From positions 1-55,052 of the forward strand of contig NZ_QRNF01000025.1 in NCBI RefSeq assembly GCF_003474435.1: DNA of 55,052 nt, given 5' to 3'. Origin of the DNA: Ruminococcus sp. AF46-10NS. GTDB lineage: Bacteria; Bacillota; Clostridia; Lachnospirales; Lachnospiraceae. Position 1 is the stretch's first letter; the number at the start of each line of letters is the position of its first letter. The notes beneath the pieces were generated by a model. That model did no database searches. It worked only from the letters and a program-made list of their open reading frames with translations, and was not told where the DNA came from. The translations under genes were made by a program, and so were the position numbers. Shown in pieces: positions 9,901 through 17,032 of this stretch.

Positions 9901-10687
9901 TCTTATGTGTGTCCAGATATTCTTCATAGGTTTTCTCGATCGGAGCCTTGTAGTCACCCTCATCAAACTTCACGCTTGTAAGCTCTGTTGAAAAGGTGGT
10001 ATGACGGCAATGGTCAGACCAATATGTATCAAGAACACGGATTTCTGTCATGGACGGATCACGTTTCTCTTCTTTATTGAAATAATTCTGGATGTGCTGG
10101 AAATCCTTGAATGTCATGGCAAGGTTCAGGGAAGAATACAATTCTTTCAGATCAGCCTCAGCCATATCCTTGAATCCGTCAAAAATCTTCACATCATCCG
10201 GGTCAGGGAATACACTGACCAGAGTCTCCGGCTTTTCAAGTCCTGTCTCACGGGAATCTACCGGATTGATACAGTGATGCTTGATCGCCTCAAATTCCTC
10301 GTCTGTAATACTTCCTTCAATTACATATGTAGTTGCGGAACGGATGATCGGTGCTGCATTCTCATCCAGGAACTGTACGCACTGTACAGCGGAATCAGCT
10401 CTCTGATCGAACTGTCCGGGAAGGAATTCTACGGAAAATACACGTGTCCCTTCTGCCACATCGAATTTTTCAAGATACAGATCATCAACTGGCGGCTCTG
10501 CAAATACAGTCTTGCAGGCTTTCTCAAAAACTTCATCGGAGATGTTCTCCACGTCATAACGGATCAGCTCGCGGACTGCTGTCACTGTGCTGATTCCAAG
10601 ATAATGTTTGATCTCATGTTTCAGTTCCCTTGCTTTTACTGCAAAGGCAGATTTCTTTTCTACATACACACGTCTTACGTTGCTCAT
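6932..10687 (-). CDS. purL: Phosphoribosylformylglycinamidine synthase (single-chain PurL)
   Basis: A 1251-aa single-chain FGAM synthase of the large type, carrying the glutaminase domain on the same polypeptide instead of as separate PurQ and PurS. It converts FGAR, glutamine and ATP to FGAM, step 4 of purine synthesis. The C-terminal third carries the amidotransferase nucleophile motif GICNGFQAL and the later SHGEGRF with the catalytic His. The ATP-binding synthase core contains NFKNETHNHPTEIEPFGGA. The gene stands alone, with no other pur genes beside it; a LysR gene is divergent. It has its own promoter and terminator. Confidence 0.95.
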   Translation of the reverse strand: MSNVRRVYVEKKSAFAVKARELKHEIKHYLGISTVTAVRELIRYDVENISDEVFEKACKTVFAEPPVDDLYLEKFDVAEGTRVFSVEFLPGQFDQRADSAVQCVQFLDENAAPIIRSATTYVIEGSITDEEFEAIKHHCINPVDSRETGLEKPETLVSVFPDPDDVKIFDGFKDMAEADLKELYSSLNLAMTFKDFQHIQNYFNKEEKRDPSMTEIRVLDTYWSDHCRHTTFSTELTSVKFDEGDYKAPIEKTYEEYLDTHKNMYKGRDDKFVCLMDLALMAMKKLKAEGKLADQEESDEINACSIVVPVDVDGKEEEWLINFKNETHNHPTEIEPFGGAATCLGGAIRDPLSGRTYVYQAMRVTGAADPTVSVKETLKGKLPQKKLVRSAAHGYSSYGNQIGLATGAVKEIYHPDYVAKRMEIGAVMGAAPRRAVIRENSDPGDIIILLGGRTGRDGIGGATGSSKVHTEASIEVCGAEVQKGNAPTERKIQRMFRREEVSHIIKKCNDFGAGGVSVAIGELAPGLQIDLDKVPKKYAGLDGTEIAISESQERMAVVVDPKDVDTFLKFANEENLEAVPVAVVTEEPRLVLNWRGKEIVNISRAFLDTNGAHQETSVEVEIPSKEGNLFEKRPDVTDVKKKWMDTLADLNVCSQKGLVEMFDGSIGAGSVFMPHGGKYQLTETQSMVAKVPVQNGKTETVTMMSYGFDPYLSSWSPYHGAAYAVTESVAKIVATGGDYKKIRFTFQEYFRRMTEDPKRWSQPFSALLGAYAAQIGFGLPSIGGKDSMSGTFNDIDVPPTLVSFAVDVAKVKDIITPELKKAGSKLVWLRAPKDAYDLPDYPALMEQYDKLHQDIQAGRVISAYALDRHGIAAAVSKMAFGNGMGVKIEHNLDPRDFFAPAFGDIICEVPDGKVGELAITYTVIGEVTDDAKFSYSDTEITLKEALSTWEETLEGVFKTAAGTEEVKADDGSLYKADSIYVCKHKVAKPRVFIPVFPGTNCEYDSTRAFERAGAEVDVKVFKNLTAEDIHDSVEIFEKAIDQAQMIMFPGGFSAGDEPDGSAKFFATAFQNEKIKEAVMKLLNERDGLALGICNGFQALIKLGLVPYGEICGQKEDSPTLTYNTIGRHVSRMVYTKVVSNKSPWLQKAQLGGIYCNPASHGEGRFVANDEWLKKLKENGQIATEYVPVDETGYEGEFNVNGSYMNIEGITSPDGRVLGKMAHSERRDAGVAVNIYGEQDIRIFESGVEYFR

Positions 10688-10768
10688 AGAAGGCTCCTTT
10701 CTCTATATCCGATAATAAGGATAGTAAACGTGCAGAAAGCATTTCAGACTTTCTTTTCTGCTGAAAAT

Positions 10769-10797
10769 ATAGTATCATAGGAAATATCATTAGTAAA
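10769..10797 (-). promoter_or_regulatory. Probable promoter of purL
   Basis: Minus strand TTTACT, 17-nt spacer, TACTAT. The leader of about 75 nt contains a GCAGAAA/TTTCTGC hairpin. I see no purine riboswitch or PurR box in it. Confidence 0.5.
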
Positions 10798-10840
10798 ATT
10801 AATATATCTTATATCATTTATAAGCGGAGGATTTTTACAT

Positions 10841-11709
10841 ATGGATATCAATCTTGAACTGTACAAAGTATTTTACTATGTAGCTACAACCTTAAGCTTT
10901 TCCGAGGCTTCCAGGCAGCTCTTTATTTCCCAGTCGGCTGTCAGCCAGGCAGTCAAAAATCTTGAGAAAAAACTGGGCCATACTCTTTTTGTAAGAAGCA
11001 CCAAGAGAGTGATCCTCACCCCCGAAGGAGAACTTCTTCTCCAGCATGTAAAGCCGGCTCTTTCCATGCTCAATGAAGGCGAGGCTGCACTTTCCGGAGA
11101 AGGCAATCTCACAGGTCAGCTTCGCATCGGTGCCAGCGATACCTTATGCCGCTACTTTCTGATTCCGTATCTTCGCAGGTTCCACAAGGATCACCCGGAT
11201 GTACGGATCAAGATCATCAACAGCACTTCCATCGGATGCGCCGAACTTCTGGAAAACGGCCAGGCCGAACTGATCGTTACCAACTATCCGAACTCCAGGC
11301 TTTCTTCCCACACCAAGCTTCAGACTGTGCTGGAATTCCGCGATATCTTTGTGGCAAACCCGGATTATTTTTCCATGGGACGTAAGCCGCTTTCACTGGA
11401 AGCGCTTCTGAATTATCCGATCTTGATGCTTGCACCTAAGAGTACTACAAGCGAATACCTCCATCAGGTTTTTGCTGCACAGGACTGAAGCTTCTGCCGG
11501 AAGTTGAGCTTAACAGCAATGACCTTCTGATCGACCTTGCCGAGATCGGCCTTGGCATCGCCTGCATTCCGGATTACATGCTTAAAAACCGCCCGGGGCT
11601 GGAACCTGTTGATCTTAAAAACCCGCTTCCTGCACGAAGCGCAGTGATCGCTCATCATGAAGCTCTCCAGCTCTCCCAGGCTGCCCAGTGCTTCCTGAAA
11701 TACTTCTGA
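10841..11709 (+). CDS. LysR-family transcriptional regulator, frameshifted at 11482
   Basis: The N-terminal part (10841-11488) has a typical LysR winged HTH (FSEASRQLFISQSAVSQAVKN, residues about 20-40, cited in two parts in family terms) and the start of the effector-binding domain. The frame then stops, but the homologous C-terminal half continues in the next frame to a stop at 11709 (LKLLPEVELNSNDLLIDLA and onward). Adding one G to the GG at 11482-11483 restores a 289-aa protein of normal LysR length. The break is either a real mutation or a sequence error. The gene is divergent from purL, but its target is unknown. Confidence 0.8.
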
Positions 11710-11782
11710 AATCATGGAGGCTCCTCATATCTGTCTGGCAGAAAACTAAAATGTCTGCTGTTACTGTAAACATATCAAAATC

Positions 11783-11857
11783 AAAAAGGCCATCGGAACC
11801 TGACAGGAAGATGTTCACAATCACTCCTCACTGAATCGGATTCCGATGGTCTTTTTC
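11783..11857. terminator. Convergent terminator between lysR and mrp
   Basis: AAAAAGGCCATCGGAA and TTCCGATGGTCTTTTT pair across a loop of about 40 nt, with A-runs and T-runs at both ends, so it can serve both converging genes. Confidence 0.7.
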
Positions 11858-11873
11858 TGTTATTAATTATTTC

Positions 11874-12710
11874 TTATGCCTCATTTTTCGGCATTACATC
11901 TGCTGCAGCAGTGATATACTCATTCTCGATCTTGCTGAACAGACCGCTGTCTGCAAGCTCTGCAAGCTTCACATCGATCGGCATTTTTCCAAGTACCGGA
12001 ACATTAAGCTCTGCAGCAATCTCGTCGATATGGCTCTCGCCAAAAACCTTGAGCTCTTTTCCGCAATCCGGACATTTCACAAAGCTGTAGTTCTCTATGA
12101 TTCCCAGAACCGGGATCTTCATCATATCAGCCATGTTGTATGCTTTCTTTACGATCATTCGTACCAGATCCTGTGGGGAAGTCACGATCACAACCCCCTC
12201 GATCGGCAGAGACTGGAATACAGTCAGCGGAACATCTCCTGTTCCTGGCGGCATATCTACGAAGAGATAGTCAAGCTCTCCCCATATAACATCTGTCCAG
12301 AACTGTTTTACCATGTTTGCAACTACCGGACCTCTCCAGATCACCGGTGTCTCCTCATCCGGAAGAAGAAGGTTTACAGACATAACCTCGATTCCGTTAG
12401 CTGTCGGGATCGGATAAATGCCGTTGTCGCTGCCCTGTGCATTCTCCCTGATGCCATACATCTTCGGGATGGATGGACCTGTGATATCTGCATCCATGAT
12501 GCCGACTTTGTAACCTTTAGATGCCATCAGATTTGCCAGAGATCCTGTGACGAATGATTTGCCAACGCCACCTTTTCCGCTGACTACTCCGATCACGTGC
12601 TTCACATCGGAAAAAACATTTTGTTCTGCCATAAGGCTCTGCGGCTGTTTCTGCCCACAGCCTTCACAGCTTGATTTGTTGCAGGATGAATTACTGCACT
12701 CTTTTGCCAT
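11874..12710 (-). CDS. Mrp/NBP35-type P-loop ATPase, iron-sulfur carrier
   Basis: A 278-aa Mrp/ApbC-family ATPase of the ParA/MinD superfamily. The deviant Walker A GKGGVGKS lies at about residues 44-51. Family members carry and transfer Fe-S clusters. A Cys-rich N-terminus (C5, C10, C15, C18) precedes the ATPase domain, resembling the N-terminal cluster site of Nbp35, and a second CPDC motif near residue 214 fits the bridging cluster site at the dimer interface. It is the last gene of an operon with a metal-sensing regulator and a 75-aa protein, 91 bases after the regulator. Confidence 0.9.
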   Translation of the reverse strand: MAKECSNSSCNKSSCEGCGQKQPQSLMAEQNVFSDVKHVIGVVSGKGGVGKSFVTGSLANLMASKGYKVGIMDADITGPSIPKMYGIRENAQGSDNGIYPIPTANGIEVMSVNLLLPDEETPVIWRGPVVANMVKQFWTDVIWGELDYLFVDMPPGTGDVPLTVFQSLPIEGVVIVTSPQDLVRMIVKKAYNMADMMKIPVLGIIENYSFVKCPDCGKELKVFGESHIDEIAAELNVPVLGKMPIDVKLAELADSGLFSKIENEYITAAADVMPKNEA

Positions 12711-12801
12711 AATAGGTTCCTCTCATTTCTTTGTATTTGCAGCTGTACCTTGCTTTATATACTGCTGCATTTTTTTCATTCACGATTTACTCATGAACAC
12801 C

Positions 12802-13164
12802 TTACTTCATAAATCTGTCGATTGCTTTCTCCAGTTCCCTGATGGCATCCCGGTCTCCATGTTCCACTGCATCTACGATACAATGTTCAATATGATCCTG
12901 CAGGATGATCTTGCCTGTATTATTGATCGCAGATTTCACGGCTGACAGCTGGATCAGCACTTCGCTGCAGTCACGTCCTTCCTCCACCATACGCTTGATG
13001 GATTCCATATGCCCGATGGCCCTGGAAAGTCTGTTGAGTACGGCCTTGGTCTGTGCGTGGCTGTGGTGGTGAGGGTGTGCCCCGCCGTGGCTGTGCCCCT
13101 GCTCTTCGTGGGTATGCTCTAAAACGGTTCCGTCCTCAAGAACGTGCACATGCGTTTCTCCCAT
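12802..13164 (-). CDS. CsoR/FrmR-family metal-sensing repressor with His-rich N-terminus
   Basis: A 120-aa member of the DUF156 (CsoR/RcnR/FrmR) repressors. The helical core starts at about residue 40, with a Cys in RDCSEV and a His/Cys pair in DHIEHC at the positions used for metal or thiol sensing. The first 36 residues are unusual: eleven histidines, including GAHPHHHSH, which looks like a metal-binding arm added to the family core. The start at 13164 has a strong AAGGAGG site. It lies 13 bases after the 75-aa gene and upstream of mrp, suggesting metal-dependent control of that operon or of an unlinked one. Confidence 0.88.
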   Translation of the reverse strand: MGETHVHVLEDGTVLEHTHEEQGHSHGGAHPHHHSHAQTKAVLNRLSRAIGHMESIKRMVEEGRDCSEVLIQLSAVKSAINNTGKIILQDHIEHCIVDAVEHGDRDAIRELEKAIDRFMK

Positions 13165-13177
13165 ATTATTTCCTCCT

Positions 13178-13405
13178 TCAGATTTCCGTGAAGGAACAAC
13201 GCTGCCGGATCATGGATGTCTGAATGTCAAAAATGATCGTTCCATCTTCCAGTACTGTCTTCTCGTAGGATACATCTTTTCCCTGAAATTTATGCTGCAC
13301 ATATTCCTCGGGGTCTGCGATTTCCACTTCCTCCACAAATACATCACGCATCTGATTTCTCGGACATTTGTTAAAAATTTCCCAGATTACTTCGTACTCT
13401 TTCAT
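13178..13405 (-). CDS. Hypothetical 75-aa protein
   Basis: I do not recognise a family. The protein is small, soluble and acidic, with two Cys (residues 14 and 70) and no signal peptide or membrane segment. It is clearly a gene: a perfect promoter stands upstream, AAAGGA lies about 10 nt before the ATG, and the next gene begins 13 bases after its stop. Being first in an operon with a metal-sensing repressor and an Fe-S carrier ATPase, it may belong to metal or Fe-S handling; this is inference from context only. Confidence 0.75.
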   Translation of the reverse strand: MKEYEVIWEIFNKCPRNQMRDVFVEEVEIADPEEYVQHKFQGKDVSYEKTVLEDGTIIFDIQTSMIRQRCSFTEI

Positions 13406-13437
13406 CTGTGCCTGTTCCTTTCTTTGTCATCTTATCT

Positions 13438-13466
13438 ATTATAATAATTTTATGTTTTTTTGTCAA
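13438..13466 (-). promoter_or_regulatory. Promoter of the 75-aa/csoR-like/mrp operon
   Basis: Minus strand TTGACA, 17-nt spacer, TATAAT: a perfect consensus. Its -35 box lies 6 bases from the -35 box of the xpt promoter on the other strand. Confidence 0.92.
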
Positions 13467-13472
13467 AAATAA

Positions 13473-13501
13473 TTGCACTCACGCAAATATTGTCGTATGA
13501 T
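13473..13501 (+). promoter_or_regulatory. Promoter of xpt
   Basis: TTGCAC, 17-nt spacer, TATGAT, 77 bases before the xpt start codon. Confidence 0.88.
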
Positions 13502-13515
13502 ACATATTAAAAATA

Positions 13516-13540
13516 TTACTGCTCTGTCCGTGGGCAGTAA
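13516..13540 (+). promoter_or_regulatory. Hairpin in the xpt leader
   Basis: A 9-bp stem (TTACTGCTC / GGGCAGTAA, one wobble) with the 7-nt loop TGTCCGT sits in the short leader between the xpt promoter and its ribosome site. It has no T-run, so it is not a terminator. The conserved core of the purine riboswitch is absent. Confidence 0.5.
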
Positions 13541-13578
13541 ACATATATTAATGTGATAAATCAAAGGAGATAAATTTC

Positions 13579-14151
13579 ATGCAGCTTTTAAAGGACAGAA
13601 TTCTGACAGACGGCGTAGTAAAAGAAGGAAATATTTTAAAAGTGGACAGCTTCCTGAATCATCAGATGGATATTGACCTGATCAATGAGATCGGTAAAGA
13701 ATTCAAGAAACGTTTTGACCACTGTCCAATCACCAAGATCCTTACTATCGAAGCTTCCGGTATCGGTATTGCCTGTATTGCGGCACAGTATTTCCATGTA
13801 CCGGTTGTATTTGCAAAGAAAGCACAGAGTGTGAACCTTGACGGTGAGATGTACACCACCAAGGTAGAATCCTTTACACACAAGAAGGTCTACGATGTGA
13901 TCCTTTCCAGAAAATTTCTCGGACCGGAAGATCACGTACTCCTGATCGACGATTTTCTTGCCAATGGCTGTGCACTTCTCGGTCTGATCGACATCGTTAA
14001 GAAATCCGGCGCAACTCTTGAAGGAGCCGGAATCGTTATCGAAAAAGGCTTCCAGTCCGGCGGACAGACTATCCGTGATATGGGTATCCATCTGGAATCC
14101 CTTGCCATTATTGATTCTATTGCTGATGGCAAGCTTACATTTCGTGAATAA
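13579..14151 (+). CDS. xpt: Xanthine phosphoribosyltransferase
   Basis: A 190-aa enzyme that converts xanthine and PRPP to XMP in purine salvage. The PRPP-binding loop [11 protein letters not shown] is at residues 120-130 and the length and N-terminus ([12 protein letters not shown]) match Xpt. The ribosome site AAGGAG is 9 bases before the ATG. It is monocistronic, with its own promoter and a terminator shared with the converging lipoprotein gene. The xanthine permease gene often found next to xpt is not here. Confidence 0.95.
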   Translation: MQLLKDRILTDGVVKEGNILKVDSFLNHQMDIDLINEIGKEFKKRFDHCPITKILTIEASGIGIACIAAQYFHVPVVFAKKAQSVNLDGEMYTTKVESFTHKKVYDVILSRKFLGPEDHVLLIDDFLANGCALLGLIDIVKKSGATLEGAGIVIEKGFQSGGQTIRDMGIHLESLAIIDSIADGKLTFRE

Positions 14152-14229
14152 ATCCAACTGAATCCGATATGTAATAAATTCAACTGTAACCGATAACGAG
14201 TAATCTTCTTCTCAATATATGCAAATACT

Positions 14230-14292
14230 AAAACTCCCGATAACTGATGATCTGCTCATGTAATACAGATATAAGTTTATCGGGAGTTTTTT
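14230..14292. terminator. Convergent terminator between xpt and the lipoprotein gene
   Basis: AAAACTCCCGATAA pairs with TTATCGGGAGTTTTTT across a loop of about 32 nt, giving a T-run in both directions. Confidence 0.88.
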
Positions 14293-14294
14293 AC

Positions 14295-15662
14295 TTATGC
14301 TTCGGAACCTTTCTCCGTTTTCTCAGAAGGTGTGGGTGTAGGTGTATCTGTTGCTTCCGAATCTTTGTCTCCGGAATCAGTCGGAGTTGGTGTCGGAGTA
14401 ATATCTTTCTCATCTTCAGACGGTTCTTCCGTTACTGTCGGCTCCGGCGTAGGTGTCGGTGTTGCTTCCGGCATGATCTCGTCTTCATCATAGTATCCAT
14501 CGTCCACAAGCATCTGATAATTATCTTTATCGATCAGCTGGATATCACTTGTCACTGTTCCCACGATCTTTGTTCCGTTATCATACTGCTCATAATCGGA
14601 AATCTCCGGCTTCTCGCCTTTCAGGTAAGTATCTACCATCTCTGCACAGTCATTTGCCAGCACACGGTTATCAAAAAACAGGCTGTCTGTCAGTTTTCCG
14701 TCGATCACTGCTGTCACAGCTTCCGCCTCGCAGCCACTTCCTGTAATCATCGGCCAGTCTTCATTTCCTGCCGCATAATCTGCAGCTTCAAGTGCATCCA
14801 CAGCTCCAAGTGCCAGCTGATCCGCACCTGTGCAGATGATATCCGGCGCACCATCTGTATAATACCCGGAAAGGATCTCTGACAGATCATTCTTCGCAGT
14901 GTTTCTTGAACTTCTCATCACTGCTGTATCGTCAAAGCTCTGCTTTTCAGACTTGCATACGAGAGTTCCGTCATCAAAATACTGCTGCAGCTTTTCCATC
15001 ACGCCGTTATAGAAGAAAAGTGCCGCACGGTCATCCGGCGAGCCCATAAGAAACTCTATAGAAAGCGTTCTCTTCTCCTCGCTGGCTTTCTCCAGATCCA
15101 TCTTCTTTATGATGGAATCTCCCACCATTTTTCCTGCCTTCCGGGTATCAAAAGTGACAAAATAATTTACCTTGTCTGTATCCATAATCAGTTCATCATA
15201 GGAAAAAACAGGGATAGACTTCTCATAGGCCTGTTCCAGCACGTCATTCAGTCCATAAGCATCTGCCGGTGCAATGATAAGAGCGGATGTGTTTTCATCA
15301 TCCAGAATTTCACTGATCTGAGAGGCCTGGTTCTCACCACTCTCATCTGAGAAAAATACCTCAGCATCATAGCCTTCATCTTCAAGCGTATGCTGTAAGG
15401 TCTCACCATCTGAAGACCACCTTGGATCATCAGAAGCAGACAGCAGAAAGATTCCTACTTTCTTATCTGCGTCAGCAGTTTCCTCTTCTTCTTTTTTTTC
15501 TTCTTCCTCTGCATCATCGCTGTTTTTGGCTTTTCCTTCCGGGTCCTCAGACTCCACACTCTCATTGGCTGCTTCTGTTGCTTCTTTATTCCCGCCGCAG
15601 CCGAAAAGAACTGCTGAAAGGGCAAATGCTCCCACAAACAGGATCGCTGTTTTTCTCTTCAT
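14295..15662 (-). CDS. Sugar-binding-type lipoprotein with acidic linker and TP-repeat tail
   Basis: A 455-aa exported lipoprotein: signal peptide with lipobox LFGC (Cys22), then an acidic, Glu/Lys-rich linker (about 25-65), then a type I periplasmic-binding fold (about 68-395) like ChvE/xylose-type sugar-binding proteins of ABC importers, and a C-terminal tail of about 60 residues with four TPTP repeats. No permease or ATPase gene lies nearby. It is the last gene of the GDPD-murT-gatD operon, 13 bases after the WYL-family gene. An orphan binding protein may instead sense a ligand at the cell surface. The tail resembles cell-wall-spanning linkers, but here it is terminal. Confidence 0.85.
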   Translation of the reverse strand: MKRKTAILFVGAFALSAVLFGCGGNKEATEAANESVESEDPEGKAKNSDDAEEEEKKEEEETADADKKVGIFLLSASDDPRWSSDGETLQHTLEDEGYDAEVFFSDESGENQASQISEILDDENTSALIIAPADAYGLNDVLEQAYEKSIPVFSYDELIMDTDKVNYFVTFDTRKAGKMVGDSIIKKMDLEKASEEKRTLSIEFLMGSPDDRAALFFYNGVMEKLQQYFDDGTLVCKSEKQSFDDTAVMRSSRNTAKNDLSEILSGYYTDGAPDIICTGADQLALGAVDALEAADYAAGNEDWPMITGSGCEAEAVTAVIDGKLTDSLFFDNRVLANDCAEMVDTYLKGEKPEISDYEQYDNGTKIVGTVTSDIQLIDKDNYQMLVDDGYYDEDEIMPEATPTPTPEPTVTEEPSEDEKDITPTPTPTDSGDKDSEATDTPTPTPSEKTEKGSEA

Positions 15663-15675
15663 GGTCTAATCTCTC

Positions 15676-16293
15676 CTATAAGCCTTTATATTCCTTTGCC
15701 AGTGATTTCAGATAATCTCTGTAAGCCAGCGCGGATTTCTTAGGTTTCAGTATGCGCACACTGCCGTCCATACCCGTAAGCCAGCCGTAAAACTTTGCAT
15801 TCTCAGGCAGCTCTGCTGTCACAGTAAAATCTCCGCTTTCCTTCATTTTATATTCCGCATCTTCGCCAAAAAAGCCTCTTACTTCATCCTGTACAGCACC
15901 TGCACAGAGAAGCCTGATCTCTTTCTTTATGTTTCTTGCGGAGCAGGCAAGAAGCTGCTGATAACCGCTAAGTGTCGGTGCTTCCGCTTCATTTTTCTTC
16001 ACAGTCTGACTATCTGGCTGTGTCTCTTTTCTCTCTTCTGACAGTTTCACCTGGTCCATGCTCTGCCCGTAAAGATAATATCCACCTGGTCTCTCTCTTG
16101 TATAACGGATATCCATTCCAATGGAACGTAAAACCTCCACATCATCATAAATGCTCTTTCTCTCTGCATTGATCCCGTATTCGCCAAGCCTCTCCAGGAT
16201 TTCCTGCATGGATAAGGTACAATGCTCCCCTGTCTCCTGCAGCATTCTTTCCAGATACAGGATCTTCGCTTTCTGATTGTTTGATTTCGCCAT
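15676..16293 (-). CDS. WYL-family-like HTH regulator lacking the WYL core
   Basis: A 205-aa protein. Residues 1-75 form a winged HTH of the DeoR/YafY type (LSMQEILERLGEYGI, then RKSIYDDVEVL and RPGGYYL). A polar linker of about 40 residues follows. Residues about 125-205 match the WCX domain that ends WYL proteins (IRLLC..FFGEDAE..FYGWLTGM..VRILKPK). The WYL core normally between them (about 110 residues) is missing. The gene sits between gatD (10 bases) and the lipoprotein gene (13 bases), so it may regulate the cell-envelope operon in which it lies. The ligand, if any, is unknown. Confidence 0.75.
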   Translation of the reverse strand: MAKSNNQKAKILYLERMLQETGEHCTLSMQEILERLGEYGINAERKSIYDDVEVLRSIGMDIRYTRERPGGYYLYGQSMDQVKLSEERKETQPDSQTVKKNEAEAPTLSGYQQLLACSARNIKKEIRLLCAGAVQDEVRGFFGEDAEYKMKESGDFTVTAELPENAKFYGWLTGMDGSVRILKPKKSALAYRDYLKSLAKEYKGL

Positions 16294-16303
16294 ACTGACC
16301 TCT

Positions 16304-17032
16304 TTATCCTTCGTTTTTTACAAAGCGGTGGAAAATATAGGAGTTCGCCTCCTGTTCCTCGCTGTCATCCAGTTTCTCAAGTTCAATCTTCTTTCCGTAT
16401 TTTTTCTCCAGAGCACGGCTGATCAGAAGATCTGCCAGCTGTGGGTTCTTTGGAAGAAGCGGCCCGTGCAGATAAGTTCCGATCACATTCTTATAGACTA
16501 CGCCTTCAGCACCAGACTGTCCATCATTGCCATAACCTGAGAGAACCTTTCCCAGAGGCTCGTTATTGCCAATGGTTGTACGTCCTCCATGATTCTCAAA
16601 CCCAACGATAGGCATATCAAAAAGCTCACTCTGCATGACAATATTCCCGATAAGACGCCCCTTTCCCTGCTCAGTGCTCATATCTACCAGCTTCAGACCC
16701 TCGATCATTCCCTGATCAGTCTTGTAATAGTTTCCAAGAAGCTGATATCCACCACAGATGGCAATAACAACGCCGTTATCCTCAACATAAGCCTTAAAAT
16801 CCTTCTGGATCTCTTTCAGCTTCTCGCAGACCAGCATCTGTTCTCTGTCTGAACCGCCCCCAAGAAGCACGATGTCCAGCTTGGAAAAATCGATCTTGTC
16901 ATCCAGCTCAAAAGCAATGGTCTCTGCCTCGATTCCTCTCCAGAGGCATCTTTTCATAAGACACTGGATATTTCCTCTGTCACCGTAAAGATTCAGAAGA
17001 TCCGGGTATAAATGTCCAATCGTTATTTTCAT
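16304..17032 (-). CDS. gatD: Lipid II isoglutaminyl synthase, glutaminase subunit GatD
   Basis: A 242-aa class I glutamine amidotransferase-like protein of the CobB/CobQ group. The nucleophile is Cys93 in AICGGYQLLG and the catalytic His is about 189 in GTYLHGP. GatD supplies ammonia from glutamine to MurT, which amidates the D-Glu of lipid II to D-isoglutamine in the cytoplasm before export. It overlaps the end of murT by 4 nt, the usual arrangement for this complex. Confidence 0.95.
   Translation of the reverse strand: MKITIGHLYPDLLNLYGDRGNIQCLMKRCLWRGIEAETIAFELDDKIDFSKLDIVLLGGGSDREQMLVCEKLKEIQKDFKAYVEDNGVVIAICGGYQLLGNYYKTDQGMIEGLKLVDMSTEQGKGRLIGNIVMQSELFDMPIVGFENHGGRTTIGNNEPLGKVLSGYGNDGQSGAEGVVYKNVIGTYLHGPLLPKNPQLADLLISRALEKKYGKKIELEKLDDSEEQEANSYIFHRFVKNEG

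Noticed and set aside
8849..9991. Long plus-strand open frame (380 codons) inside purL
   Set aside because: It is antisense to well-conserved purL coding sequence, is Cys-rich in the manner of shadow translations and has no family likeness.
13502..13578. Purine riboswitch upstream of xpt
   Set aside because: The promoter sits only 77 bases before the gene, the leader holds a single hairpin, and the conserved three-way-junction core sequences are absent.
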